From assembly GCA_035294305.1 (NCBI GenBank), contig DATGLD010000038.1, positions 18,885 through 82,884 of the forward strand: DNA of 64,000 bases, read 5' to 3'. This stretch comes from DASRBN01 sp035294305. GTDB lineage: Bacteria; Chloroflexota; Ktedonobacteria; Ktedonobacterales; Ktedonobacteraceae. The notes beneath the pieces were generated by a model. That model was given only the letters and a program-made list of their open reading frames with translations. It was not told the origin of the DNA and searched no databases. The position numbers and the translations under genes are program-made. Shown here piece by piece: positions 33,837-42,700 of the stretch (position 1 is the first letter of the stretch; each line of letters opens with the position of its first letter).

Positions 33837-34142
33837 CTATTCGTCGTCCATGCTGTGCAGGAGCGCGTCCAGCAGGGCTTGCTCTCCTGGCGAGGGGCTG
33901 GCCTGCGCGTATTCCTGCCGGAGTTGTAGCAGGCGCAGCATCAGCGTGAAATGGCGACAGGCAGCCTGTTCGCGCTCGCCTGGCTTCATGTCTTCGGGGT
34001 TATTGTTGCTGAGCAGGGCAGTGATGCGGCCTTCAAGCACGTTCAACCATTCATTGACGCGTCTGAGGGCATCCTGTTGGCATTCCTGTTCGTTCTGGGG
34101 GATGGTGGACATTCTTTTTTGTAGTTCTCCTTTTTGAACCAT
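33837..34142 (-). CDS. Small helical protein in the portal operon, unknown function
   Basis: The 101-residue protein is polar and helical (QECQQDALRRVNEWLNVLEG, HFTLMLRLLQLRQEYAQA) with an acidic end. No family is recognised. Its ATG overlaps the TAA of the preceding gene by one base (TAATG), implying coupled translation. An ATG at 34112 is an alternative, but its AGGAG is about 14 nt away. It is last in a four-gene operon led by a phage portal protein, so it may be a phage structural or assembly factor, although no known one is matched. Confidence 0.55.
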   Translation of the reverse strand: MVQKGELQKRMSTIPQNEQECQQDALRRVNEWLNVLEGRITALLSNNNPEDMKPGEREQAACRHFTLMLRLLQLRQEYAQASPSPGEQALLDALLHSMDDE

Positions 34143-34525
34143 TAGCGCAGGCGGCGTAGCAACACGCGCAGATGGCTGCCGCCGGGTACCATGCCGGCGG
34201 GCAGCACCTCGATGATTTCATATTTGGGCGCGGCGGCGACGGCCGATTGCGAAGGCGTGGGAGTATCAGCGACGTAGACGGCGCCGGTGAAACTGATGCT
34301 TAGCGGTGTGACCATTTCCATATCGGCATTGTGCTGCGGCTGCTGGCCGCTGGCATCGTAGATTTGCGGGTCGATGATTTGCTCAGGGCGCATAATGACC
34401 TGGATGGCGCTGTAGGTGTAGCTGCCACCTGCCAGGTAGACTACGACGACGGTGCGCTGCCGTCCGCCCCAGGTTTTGGGTACGACATTCAAAATGTGCT
34501 GCGATTTACGCGCATCGAGCGGCAT
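34142..34525 (-). CDS. Small protein in the portal operon, unknown function
   Basis: A 127-residue, mostly beta-strand protein (RQRTVVVVYLAGGSYTYSAI, ISFTGAVYVADTP, YEIIEVLPAG) ending in a basic tail (LRVLLRRLR). No family is recognised. Its size, strand content and position two genes after a portal protein would fit a small head or head-tail joining protein, but this is inference. AAAGGAG stands 7 nt before the ATG. Confidence 0.55.
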   Translation of the reverse strand: MPLDARKSQHILNVVPKTWGGRQRTVVVVYLAGGSYTYSAIQVIMRPEQIIDPQIYDASGQQPQHNADMEMVTPLSISFTGAVYVADTPTPSQSAVAAAPKYEIIEVLPAGMVPGGSHLRVLLRRLR

Positions 34526-34562
34526 TGCTCAACTCCTTTCGCCATTTCTGAACTTGACGTAA

Positions 34563-34784
34563 CTAAAAGGATGGTTGTTCCACGCCTGTTGAAGGATGTG
34601 GACTGCTATGCTCAGGAAGGCGAGTAAGTTGCCGGTGAGAGCTATGCTGCCGGGCATGGTTGTGCCCACGATGCCGGGGATGGCTTAAGTCTGATAACAG
34701 AATGAGAGTCGAGGAATCAAGCGACGAAGAGGAGGGATGGCTTCTCGCGGCGAATCTGCTCTGGGTTTTAGGGATGTAGGTCAT
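34563..34784 (-). CDS. Small basic Ser/His-rich protein coupled to the portal gene
   Basis: The 73-residue product is rich in Ser, His, Arg and Pro and looks disordered (HPRHRGHNHARQHSSHRQ). It could be dismissed as noise, but its ATG overlaps the portal TGA (ATGA), and AAGGAG is exactly 8 nt upstream, as for the other genes of this operon. It is therefore probably translated. It has no recognised domain. Confidence 0.4.
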   Translation of the reverse strand: MTYIPKTQSRFAARSHPSSSSLDSSTLILLSDLSHPRHRGHNHARQHSSHRQLTRLPEHSSPHPSTGVEQPSF

Positions 34785-36184
34785 GCGGAAGGCTCCTTTT
34801 GAATGCGTGCGCGCTCTGCGGGAATGTCGACTTCTTCGCCGGCGAACTGGAAGATCAGGCGCATGGCCGTTTCGTCGCTGACCCAGCCCTGGGCTTTGGC
34901 CTCGGTGAGGGCGGCGACGAGCATCTGTGTGGCATAGGCCAGCGTCTGGTGATCGGCGACATCGATCTCCGGGAAGATAATGTCGTAATGCGTATCGACC
35001 TGCTGCGCCAGTGCACCGGCCTTGCGCGCTTCCAGCAGTACGCGGTCGAGGATGGTTCGCAGCATGGCGCGCATGACATACTGGCGGCGCTGGAACTTGA
35101 GGAATGTGGGCAGGCCCATTTCGGCGGCTGTGGCCCGGTTGCCGTAATCGCCATCGCTCAGGTAGTGTTCTGGAAGCTGGGCGCCAACTGCTATCATTAA
35201 CTTTATAGCCCGACCGTCGGCCGAGGCGTCGTTAGCGCTGATCTCCGGCTTGACCGCCGACCATTGTTCCGCCTCATTGTGAATGATGACGCTGCCCGGC
35301 TCCGGCGGGTAGGCATATTCGGCCTTCTTGCGCTCGATGGCCTTGCGGTCCGCGCCGGATAAGCGGACATCCCACAGGAAGGCACCTTTGTACTTGTTGA
35401 TGCGTACCCTATCGGTGAGCCAGTCCTTGTAGCGCCGCAACCAGGGCAATAATGTGGCCAGGTCGCTTTTGCCGCGCTTGGCATTGGAGACCTTGTTGAT
35501 GCAGAACTGCACGACCTCTTCGCCGGCCTTAAACCACTCACCCTCGAAGCTGTGCGTATCCTGCGGTGTGACCGGTGCCGGATCGCCGGGCATCGTTGCG
35601 CTCGGACCGATGGGGCGGCGGTGAAAACGCAGCGGCGTCTCGATATCGTTGGGGTCGGTCTCAATCTCATCGATGATAGAGGGATCGATCTGGCGAATCT
35701 TGACGCGCCCATCGTAGGGGTTCACAAAGAAACGGATAAACTGCTCACCATACAACGACAATTCCGTGCAGAGGGCATAGACGCGCGTATCCATGTGGTT
35801 ATCGGAATCGTTCCAGAAATCCATCAGGACCTGCTGCACCTCCGGCCTGCTTGCTGCGACAGTGACACCCTTTCCCAGCACGAAACTGGTGGTGATCTCA
35901 ACAATGGCGAAGGCCAGCGGATTGGCGTTATAAGCCTCGTAACATAAATTATGTAACTCGAGATAAGTCGAGGGAATCACATCCTTCTGATACCAGTTGT
36001 CGCTGAGCCTTCGCCAGTAATAATCTTCTTCACCCCCTGTCGCGTATCTTCCCCAGTACCAGTCTTCCTGAGTTGGTGAGGAGGCGACATACGTAGGGTT
36101 AATCTGTTCCTGGATGTGCATGCTTGAGGCTGGTTCGTTCTCGTTGGCGGACTTGAGCCAGCGCAGGAAAGGGGGTAGCGCCAT
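34781..36184 (-). CDS. Phage portal protein, orphan
   Basis: The 467-residue protein has the layout of the phage portal family: an N-terminal YEAYNANPLAFAIVEITTSFVLGKGV segment split here as YEAYNANPLAFAIVE and TTSFVLGKGV, the central YGEQFIRFFVNPYDGRVKI and IDPSIIDEIETDPND, the KRGKSDLATLLPWLRRYKDW helix, and the C-terminal YGNRATAAEMGLPTFLKF. Portals form the dodecameric DNA channel of a capsid. No terminase, protease, capsid or tail gene is nearby; only three small coupled genes follow. AGGAG is 9 nt before the ATG. The frame is intact, so it is not an obvious dead prophage scrap. Confidence 0.78.
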   Translation of the reverse strand: MALPPFLRWLKSANENEPASSMHIQEQINPTYVASSPTQEDWYWGRYATGGEEDYYWRRLSDNWYQKDVIPSTYLELHNLCYEAYNANPLAFAIVEITTSFVLGKGVTVAASRPEVQQVLMDFWNDSDNHMDTRVYALCTELSLYGEQFIRFFVNPYDGRVKIRQIDPSIIDEIETDPNDIETPLRFHRRPIGPSATMPGDPAPVTPQDTHSFEGEWFKAGEEVVQFCINKVSNAKRGKSDLATLLPWLRRYKDWLTDRVRINKYKGAFLWDVRLSGADRKAIERKKAEYAYPPEPGSVIIHNEAEQWSAVKPEISANDASADGRAIKLMIAVGAQLPEHYLSDGDYGNRATAAEMGLPTFLKFQRRQYVMRAMLRTILDRVLLEARKAGALAQQVDTHYDIIFPEIDVADHQTLAYATQMLVAALTEAKAQGWVSDETAMRLIFQFAGEEVDIPAERARIQKEPSA

Positions 36185-36317
36185 GATGGATAGCTCCTGG
36201 TAAGGTATTGAGGACTATGAACGGCAATTGTTCCGTAGGGGCGGGAGCGGAAGGGACGTGGAATTGGACCCTTGTGGTCGCCGTTGCCGGGGTAGACCTA
36301 TTGAGATGAATGACGAA

Positions 36318-36357
36318 GCTTGCTCGTCTTCATGAGCTAGTATACATGAAAGCAAGC
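36318..36357 (-). terminator. Hairpin after the APH-MFS operon
   Basis: GCTTGCT (36318-36324) with AGCAAGC (36351-36357), and inside TTCATG (36329-36334) with CATGAA (36345-36350). It lies between the exporter's stop and the portal gene. Confidence 0.45.
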
Positions 36358-36383
36358 AAGCTGTCAAGGGTATTAGTTTTTGT

Positions 36384-37598
36384 TTAATCCACCGCACGTA
36401 CAGCCGGGTGCACCAATCCCATCGCAATAACACCCGCGCTAATGGCCCCACCAAGCACAAAGACCGGCGCTGCCCCCAACCGATCGGCAGCGATGCCCGC
36501 CAGCCCATAGCCGATAGGTGCAAGCGCCGTGGAGACTAGCATATCGATACTGGCAACGCGCCCCAACCTGCTGGCGGGAACGAACTCTTGCAATGTATTT
36601 ATCCATGCCAGCCCTAATGAAGTGTATGACGCGCCCTGGATCAGGAATGCCAGGCTTATTATGCTCGCGGGAAGCGGTAAGCCCGCGACCAGCAGCATCA
36701 GGCTGGCAAGAATCCATGCCCCATAAACCAGCAGCCCGCGTCTCCACAGTCGCTTGAAGTGTCCGAGCCACAGCGCCGCGCTGATGGAACCGAGCGCGGA
36801 CAGCGAGGTGAGAAGGGCATAGAGGCCAACCTGTGTCCCGAAGCGCTCTTTGACAAGCAAAGGCAATACTGCCTCATCGGGGCCGCTCAAGAAAATCGTG
36901 CTGACACAGGCAACCGCGATGGTGACCCACAGCCAGGGAGATTGCAGTACTGTGCTGATCCCTGTTTGGAGATCATGGAGCGCGCTCGTTCTTTCTTTTG
37001 AGATGGAATCGCCCTGTACAGGCTTGCTCGGAAGAACCACCAGGCAGGCCGCCGAAATAACGAAGGACGCGCCGTCCAGCGCAAATGCGAGCGGAGTTCC
37101 ACCCAATGCAATGATTGCCGCGCCAATGCCCGGCCCGAAAATCTGTGCGACTTGCAGGCTGATGCTGCGCAGCGAGTTGGCGCTGGGCAGGTATTCAGTT
37201 GGTACCAGGTCGGGAATCGCAGCAGTATAGGCCGGGTAGAAAAAAGCCTCTACAAGGCCAAAAATGGCACTCATCGTGCAGAGCTGCCAGAGTTCGAGCC
37301 GCTGCGTAAAGGCCAGCAACGCGATGATGCCAACGACCATTCCACGTGTAAGGTCGGAGGCGAGCATCAGGCGAACTCGCGGAAAACGATCCACGGCAAC
37401 CCCTCCAATCAGGAGCAGCAGGAGCATGGGGGTCGTAGAACAGATCAGGACGATCCCCATGGCTGTCGCCGAGCCAGTTTTTTCGAGTACCCACCATGCC
37501 AGCGCAATCGTATAGAGGCTATCACCCAGGCGCGAGATGGTCTGCCCGCTCCACAGTAGGGCAAAGGAACGCCGGGAAAGTGCGCGAAATACGCTCAT
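36384..37598 (-). CDS. MFS exporter (MFS_3 / EntS-macrolide efflux type)
   Basis: A 404-residue protein with 12 hydrophobic segments. The opening FRALSRRSFALLWSGQTISR, then LGDSLYTIALAWWVLEKTGSA, and the loop RFPRVRLMLASDLTRG are typical of the MFS_3 branch that includes the enterobactin exporter and Mef macrolide pumps. It probably expels a small hydrophobic compound using the proton gradient; the substrate is unknown. It starts 33 bp after an APH-like kinase gene on the same strand, a pairing that would fit resistance or self-protection (inference). AAAGGA lies 13 nt before the ATG. Confidence 0.82.
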   Translation of the reverse strand: MSVFRALSRRSFALLWSGQTISRLGDSLYTIALAWWVLEKTGSATAMGIVLICSTTPMLLLLLIGGVAVDRFPRVRLMLASDLTRGMVVGIIALLAFTQRLELWQLCTMSAIFGLVEAFFYPAYTAAIPDLVPTEYLPSANSLRSISLQVAQIFGPGIGAAIIALGGTPLAFALDGASFVISAACLVVLPSKPVQGDSISKERTSALHDLQTGISTVLQSPWLWVTIAVACVSTIFLSGPDEAVLPLLVKERFGTQVGLYALLTSLSALGSISAALWLGHFKRLWRRGLLVYGAWILASLMLLVAGLPLPASIISLAFLIQGASYTSLGLAWINTLQEFVPASRLGRVASIDMLVSTALAPIGYGLAGIAADRLGAAPVFVLGGAISAGVIAMGLVHPAVRAVD

Positions 37599-37631
37599 TG
37601 TCGCTATGATTTCCTTTCATAACAGGCACTA

Positions 37632-38585
37632 CTACAAAGTAGGCAGCGTCAACTCGTGCAGCCCAAACTTCCAGTACAACAGGTTCGTCTCGATCATCCG
37701 CTGACCCGGATGATACTGATCCCATGCCAGCATCGACCATACAGGTTGGGTCAGGCCCACGTATTTGAGGGCAGCGTCGAGATGCGCCAGTTCATAAGGC
37801 GAGAACGGGCGCACGCTGGTATAGCCCTCAAAGAGCGAGCGGTACAGGCCAGGGTCGAAGATTGCCCAGTAGCCCGAGCCGTCAGGTGCATCGACGAAAC
37901 AGAAGCCGAGCATCGTCATCGCAAAATCCATCAATGCGGCGCTGACGCCGATTTCCTGCCAATCGACGAAGGCGACCAGCCTGTTGCCATCGAACAGGCA
38001 ATTAGTCGTATCCAGGTCGCCATGCATGATGCTTTGTGGGAAGGTCGCGGGCCGGAAATCTTGCAGGGAGTGGAAGACGGCCAGTGTCTCGCGCAGCCGT
38101 TCGGGGCCGTACTTTGAGACTGCGGCCTCGAGTCCTTCAGGTAGATAACGTGCATCGAGCCAGTGCCGTTTCTCCGGCAGGCCATCGCACGGGACGAGAT
38201 GGAGACGCGCAAGGTGCATGCCAACTTCGCGGTTAACAGCTTCTGAAAGTTTGGGCATTGCGCCCAGCAACCTGCGCATAACTACAGCATCGCAGTCCGG
38301 GCGAGAATAGCACATGGAACCGTCCGGAGCCTGAAGGTAATAGGCGGTCGCCTCGAAATGATATGCCTGCAGGCGCTGCAAGAAAGGCAGGCCGCGCAGC
38401 ATATCCTCAAGCGTCGTATTGACGATGATCTTGAAAAGGTAGTCACCTTTTGTTGTATCGACGATGTAGTTCTCGTTGGTGCCAGGAGCGCGTTCAAATG
38501 ATCGGACGTGGCCCAGGCCAAAATGGTTCGCGATGGCCGCCAGTTTTTCGTCCAACGTGCGTTCGGCCGGTGAAGTAGGCATCAG
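37632..38585 (-). CDS. Aminoglycoside phosphotransferase-fold kinase
   Basis: A ~317-residue protein of the APH/choline kinase/homoserine kinase II fold. The Brenner-type catalytic motif is QSIMHGDLDTTNCLFDGNRL (His-Gly-Asp, Asn) and the metal-binding Asp is in VAFVDWQEIG. The N-lobe has YIVDTTKGDYLFKIIV with the ATP Lys. It phosphorylates a hydroxyl on a small molecule such as an aminoglycoside, homoserine or sugar. The start at 38585 has AAAGGA close upstream; 38579 is an alternative with wider spacing. It is the first gene of an operon with an MFS exporter. Confidence 0.8.
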   Translation of the reverse strand: MMPTSPAERTLDEKLAAIANHFGLGHVRSFERAPGTNENYIVDTTKGDYLFKIIVNTTLEDMLRGLPFLQRLQAYHFEATAYYLQAPDGSMCYSRPDCDAVVMRRLLGAMPKLSEAVNREVGMHLARLHLVPCDGLPEKRHWLDARYLPEGLEAAVSKYGPERLRETLAVFHSLQDFRPATFPQSIMHGDLDTTNCLFDGNRLVAFVDWQEIGVSAALMDFAMTMLGFCFVDAPDGSGYWAIFDPGLYRSLFEGYTSVRPFSPYELAHLDAALKYVGLTQPVWSMLAWDQYHPGQRMIETNLLYWKFGLHELTLPTL

Positions 38586-39032
38586 CATGTTTCCTTTCTG
38601 TAATGGGAGTGCGAACGCGGAAAGCGAACCAGGGGCAAGCAACTATACGTAGATGACCGTGGACTGCTCTCACGCTCGCCTCACGGTCTATCGATCTAGC
38701 AATTCAGCCAGGTAGTAAGAGAATCAAAAAGCCGCGGGCGATTGTTCAGCTTCGCCCGCGGCCGCTATGCTATTTTCTCTTGCAATTTAAAAAGCTCTAC
38801 AGTCGAAAAAGGGCATAGTATACCTATGGGCGACTGCATGAGGACTGCAATGTCCACAGCAGCGGGTGCGAAAACCGTGTTTGCGCATGAAATTCACCAC
38901 AAAGCTGCCCATACTATGCGAATAATCCTTTACTGCAAATGTCTACGAACCCGGTAGCGCTTCTACTGGCTCTTGTTGAAGAATACCTGAGTTTGAGCAA
39001 GATGTCAAGCGGACCCGGCCACTTGCTAAACG
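38586..39032. other. 447-bp intergenic region between the APH gene and the carbohydrate operon
   Basis: Apart from the terminator at 38731-38762, I see nothing definite. The APH gene's promoter should lie between the terminator and 38586, but no consensus box stands out. The stretch 38763-39032 shows no gene, repeat or promoter that I can support. Confidence 0.4.
38731..38762 (-). terminator. Rho-independent terminator of the carbohydrate operon
   Basis: Read on the minus strand, GCCGCGGGCGA and TCGCCCGCGGC form an 11-bp GC stem with a 10-nt loop, followed by TTTTTGATT. It lies about 270 bp beyond the last gene of the operon. Confidence 0.75.
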
Positions 39033-40385
39033 TTACAGGTGGAGCGAGACGAGGTAGAGGGTGGCGGCGGCGGTCCATGCCTGGAGACTACTGGCGTAGT
39101 AGTAGTCGACGAGGACGTAGGGCTGGGTGATGCGCGGGGAACGTATCCAGGAGGAGGGCAGGACGACGTAGAGCTCGACCGGCTCATCAATAGAATGTAT
39201 AGCTTGTAGAATAGTATGGGCTATATGGCGTGCTTCATCCTGAAAGCCATAGCGCATCATACCGGCGGCGATGACCGCATTATCGAAAGGCCAGACGGCC
39301 CCACAGTGGTATTTGGAGGGATTGTAGTAGTAGGCGGTTTCGGAAAGCGTGCGAATGCCCCAGGGTGTGAGCAGGTCGGGCCGCAAGAGGCGCTGACAGA
39401 TCTGTTGCGCCTGTTCTGCTTCGAGTCCGCCGCTCCAGAGAAGGTGACCGGGATTGGATGAGACCACTTCGATCTGTTTTTTGTTGCCGGCGAGAGCGAT
39501 GGCGGGGAAGCGCTGGCCCGCGATCCAGAAGCGGTCAAGGCCCTGGCGCAATCCGGCGATGCGGCGTTGAATTTCCTGGAACTGTTTGGGGTCATTGTGT
39601 CCCAATGTTTCGGTGAGCTCGATATAAGCGGCAAAGGCTGCGAGGGCATATCCTTGCACCTCTATCCAGGCGAAAGGGTGAAGCAGGGTTTCACCGGCGC
39701 GCGGCTGGATCGATTCGCTGCTGTCCTTCCAGACCTGGTTGTCGAGGCCCATTCCATCCGGATTGCGGCGCAGGTATTCGACGAGGCCATCGTTGTCGAG
39801 ATCGGACCATGCTAAGGCCCAGAGCAAGGCGGCTTGGATGTGCGGCCAGAGCTCTTCGAGCAAGTCGCGATCATGGAAGTAGGTGAAGACCTGCGCTGTC
39901 GTGATGAGAAAGAGGAAGGTGGCGTCGAACGCGCCGTAGTAGCGACCGTCGATAACAGGCCAGCGAGCGGCGAGCATGGGATGTGGGACGGGGTTCCAGT
40001 ATTCGTGAATGATGCGACCCGGCTGCTCTTCGTTGGTGTCATTGATGGCGCGTCCCTGGAGGCTTGCGAGGCCGCGCAGTACGTCGCGAGCGAGGCTATG
40101 CAGCCAATCATCGTAGGACGCGAAAGGCACGGTAGATGAGACGGGAAGGTTGTTTACCTCCAGGCCGCGCAGCTGCCGGCCAGCTTCAAGGGCGAGCAGG
40201 ACAGTCCAGAGGGAGTCGCGGCCAAAGATCGCGTGGAAGAAACCGTTCTGGCCGCTTGCCATGACGCCGAGCGAGGTGCGGAGGGAGTGCAGCGCGGCCA
40301 GCGATTTTTCCCACAAGGTTGCCAGCACTGCACTGCTGAGATCGATCTCGCCATGTGAGTGAGTGTCTACTTTGAAGTTATTCAC
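39033..40385 (-). CDS. Glycogen-debranching-type glycosidase (amylo-alpha-1,6-glucosidase-like)
   Basis: A 450-residue alpha/alpha six-hairpin toroid protein. NGFFHAIFGRDSLWTVLLAL is the debranching-enzyme signature; DLDNDGLVEYLRRNPDG and CGAVWPFDNAVIAAGMMRYG hold the likely acid residues. No signal peptide, so it should act in the cytoplasm on sugars brought in by the adjacent ABC transporter. It is much shorter than full debranching enzymes and is close to the isolated C-terminal domain. The start is GTG at 40385; the frame follows the permease stop by 9 bp. Exact linkage specificity is not determined. Confidence 0.72.
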   Translation of the reverse strand: MNNFKVDTHSHGEIDLSSAVLATLWEKSLAALHSLRTSLGVMASGQNGFFHAIFGRDSLWTVLLALEAGRQLRGLEVNNLPVSSTVPFASYDDWLHSLARDVLRGLASLQGRAINDTNEEQPGRIIHEYWNPVPHPMLAARWPVIDGRYYGAFDATFLFLITTAQVFTYFHDRDLLEELWPHIQAALLWALAWSDLDNDGLVEYLRRNPDGMGLDNQVWKDSSESIQPRAGETLLHPFAWIEVQGYALAAFAAYIELTETLGHNDPKQFQEIQRRIAGLRQGLDRFWIAGQRFPAIALAGNKKQIEVVSSNPGHLLWSGGLEAEQAQQICQRLLRPDLLTPWGIRTLSETAYYYNPSKYHCGAVWPFDNAVIAAGMMRYGFQDEARHIAHTILQAIHSIDEPVELYVVLPSSWIRSPRITQPYVLVDYYYASSLQAWTAAATLYLVSLHL

Positions 40386-40394
40386 TGCTGATAC

Positions 40395-41273
40395 TTATCC
40401 TTTTACACCGGAAGATACTGCCCCTTCAATGAAGTACCGTTGGAAGATGAAGAACAGGATCAGTATGGGAATAGTGTTGAACATCGAGGCGGCCAGCAGG
40501 AGCGCATACTGGGTGAAGTGTTCGGATTTAAAGAAGAACAATCCCAGTGGAAGCGTGTACATGTCCTGGGTGCCTAATGCGACCAGGGGCCACTGGAAGT
40601 CGTTCCAGGCGCCCTGGAATGTGATGATGGCCACGGCGGTGAGAGCAGGCCTGACCTGGGGGAGGATGATCTGGAAAAAGGTGCGCAGGCGAGACGCCCC
40701 ATCAATAAAGGCCGATTCTTCCAGCTCCTTGGGCAAGCCTTTCATGAACTGCACCATGATGAAGACCGAGAACGGCTGCGCCATTGCCGGAAGGATGAGC
40801 GCGAAGTAGGTGTTGGTGAGGTGCAGGCTATTGACCACCAGGAATTTGGGTATGAGGTAGATCGCCGAAGGGATCATCATGACGCCCAGCGTGAGGAGGA
40901 AGATGAAATTTCTTCCGGGGAAGCGCATGCGCCCCAGCGCATAGCCTGCCATTGCGGAGAAGATGACGTTGAGTACCATGGCACCAACGGCGTAAATGAA
41001 GGCATTCAACATCCAGCGCAAGAACAGCGGGTTGCTGAGAATGGTTGTGTAGTTGGACAGGATAAGGGGGTTGGGCCAGAGGGTGGGTGGAAAGGCCAGG
41101 ACGTCGTGTTCAGTTTTGAATGAAGAGATGATCGTCAGGATCAGCGGCCCAATCGAGGTGATGGTGAAAATGATCAGGAAAATAAGGACGATCAGTTGCC
41201 ACCAGCGTATGGTGGGGCGTTCTCTCTGTATTGTTTGCGCGGCTTCGATTGGACGTGCCTGTATTTGTGCCAT
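40395..41273 (-). CDS. Sugar ABC transporter permease, MalG type
   Basis: A 292-residue inner-membrane permease with six membrane helices and the EAA loop that contacts the ATPase (ELEESAFIDGASRLRTFFQI, then ILPQVRPAL). It matches the CUT1 family (MalG/UgpE-like), which imports oligosaccharides or glycerol phosphodiesters. AAGGAG is 7 nt before the ATG. It lies 11 bp after the MalF-type permease gene, and the debranching-type glycosidase follows after 9 bp, so this is one operon. Confidence 0.93.
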   Translation of the reverse strand: MAQIQARPIEAAQTIQRERPTIRWWQLIVLIFLIIFTITSIGPLILTIISSFKTEHDVLAFPPTLWPNPLILSNYTTILSNPLFLRWMLNAFIYAVGAMVLNVIFSAMAGYALGRMRFPGRNFIFLLTLGVMMIPSAIYLIPKFLVVNSLHLTNTYFALILPAMAQPFSVFIMVQFMKGLPKELEESAFIDGASRLRTFFQIILPQVRPALTAVAIITFQGAWNDFQWPLVALGTQDMYTLPLGLFFFKSEHFTQYALLLAASMFNTIPILILFFIFQRYFIEGAVSSGVKG

Positions 41274-41284
41274 GGTGAGACTCC

Positions 41285-42265
41285 TTATCGTGAAGTGTCA
41301 ATATCAATAAAGCGGCGCTGTATGATGGTGACGATGAAAATGACGATGAAGAGAATGACGGACATTGCCGCAGCGAGGCCAAAGCGGCCATCGGAGAAGC
41401 CAGCGTTATAGATTTCCAGCATAGGAGTGAGGGTCGAATTGAGAGGCTGGCCGTTGGTCATGAACTTCGCCTGATCGAACATCTGGAAAGCGCCGATGGT
41501 TCCCAGCGCCACTACCAGGAAGATGGTCGGGCGCAGCAGTGGTACCGTGATGTACCAGAAAGTCTGGAAGCGGTTGGCGCCATCAACTTCGGATGCCTCG
41601 ATCAACTCGCGTGGCAAATCCTGCAAGGCTGCGAGGAAATAAATCATGAATGAGGCGGCTGTTGTCCAGATATTGAGGAGCATCAGCGCGGGCAGCGCCC
41701 AGAACACATTGTTTAACCAATCCGGCCCGTTGATGTGAACCAGCGAGAGGATGTAGTTAATGATCCCATCGGGATTATACAGCCAGAGGAAGATCAGCGC
41801 TGTGGCAACCGAGGAAGTCACTGCCGGCACGTAGAAGACGGTGCGAAAGATACCGCGCGCGCGCACTATGGCCTGTAAGACCAGCGCCATTGCGAGAGCG
41901 AGGATAGTTTGCCCGATGACGACGAAGAAGGTGAACTTCACGATATTGATCATGGAAGTCCAGAAGTCGCTTAAGCTCACATTGGAAAGCTGGTTGAAGA
42001 TAAAGGTGTAATTTCTCAGCCCGATGAATACCGGACCGGTAAAGCCGAGGTCAACGCGGAAGAAGCTTAACCCCAGCCCGAACAGTGAGACAAAGACGAG
42101 AAAAACGGCCAGTACTACTAGATATGGCAGGAGGAAGAGGTAGGCGGCAATGGCTTCGGCACGTTCGCGGGACCTGCCACTGCCACGTTGCGCAGGCCGG
42201 CGGCTTTTTTCTGTTGTGAGTGCAGGAGCCGAGGACACAGATTGTCCTACCGGTTGAGTAGCCAT
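41285..42265 (-). CDS. Sugar ABC transporter permease, MalF type
   Basis: The ~326-residue permease has a 35-residue Ser/Arg-rich cytoplasmic head, six membrane helices and the EAA loop LIEASEVDGANRFQTFWYIT before VPLLRPTI. It pairs with the MalG-type subunit encoded next. The start at 42265 (MATQPVGQ) has AAGGAG 6 nt upstream; an ATG 45 nt earlier has none. It is separated from the binding-protein gene by 420 bp containing a large inverted repeat, which may lower its expression relative to the binding protein. Confidence 0.92.
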   Translation of the reverse strand: MATQPVGQSVSSAPALTTEKSRRPAQRGSGRSRERAEAIAAYLFLLPYLVVLAVFLVFVSLFGLGLSFFRVDLGFTGPVFIGLRNYTFIFNQLSNVSLSDFWTSMINIVKFTFFVVIGQTILALAMALVLQAIVRARGIFRTVFYVPAVTSSVATALIFLWLYNPDGIINYILSLVHINGPDWLNNVFWALPALMLLNIWTTAASFMIYFLAALQDLPRELIEASEVDGANRFQTFWYITVPLLRPTIFLVVALGTIGAFQMFDQAKFMTNGQPLNSTLTPMLEIYNAGFSDGRFGLAAAMSVILFIVIFIVTIIQRRFIDIDTSR

Positions 42266-42685
42266 AAGTGTCTCCTTCGATTGGATTCCTGGCATGCATT
42301 TATTCAACAAGAGTTACATGGTTTGTGACCTTTGACGACCGGGGATGTGATGTGCCTGTAAGGGCGGTTCTGGTGGTCTTCGCAAGGGCAGGTGTTTGAT
42401 GGAAGCGGCAGATTTGCAGTAGGGGCCGGGCAGTGGTGGGTGGGGAGCCTGCTCCGCCCCGGGGTGCGGAGGGCCGGGTTGGATGGCTCCGAACTATGCC
42501 TTTCCCCCGCGCCTCCCAGAGCGGAACAGGTCGAATGACCTCGAACTATGACCCACCGCATCCCGGGGGGAACAAGCTCCCCCACCCCACATCCGTCACC
42601 GCTTTCAGCCCTACTGGTGCCAGCGCCTTACAAAACCTACATATGTAAGCCCTTGCGCTCGCCCTCTACGGGTTGCTACAGGCCA
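42266..42685. other. 420-bp gap inside the ABC operon
   Basis: The gap carries the inverted repeat 42433-42590 and the hairpin 42676-42700. It is C-rich, has no convincing ORF and no clear promoter for the permease genes. Confidence 0.5.
42433..42590. repeat. Large imperfect inverted repeat between binding-protein and permease genes
   Basis: The left arm 42433-42469 (begins GTGGTGGGTGGGGAGC) pairs with the right arm 42556-42590 (ends AAGCTCCCCCACCCCAC) at roughly 80 percent by eye, with ~86 bp between. The core CCCCGGGG and the TGCGG/CCGCA ends are exact or nearly so. It has no coding potential. Confidence 0.6.
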
Positions 42686-42700
42686 TCATGGGGCCTGTAG
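42676..42700 (-). terminator. Hairpin overlapping the end of the binding-protein gene
   Basis: CTACAGGCC and GGCCTGTAG form a 9-bp stem that contains the TAG stop of the binding-protein gene. It may cause partial termination before the permease genes. Confidence 0.5.

Noticed and set aside
33837..36184. Complete prophage
   Set aside because: Only a portal protein and three small genes; no integrase, terminase, capsid, tail or lysis gene and no attachment sites seen.
36384..38585. Antibiotic-resistance cassette
   Set aside because: The APH-fold kinase and MFS pump could give resistance, but both families have many other substrates and no mobile element flanks them.
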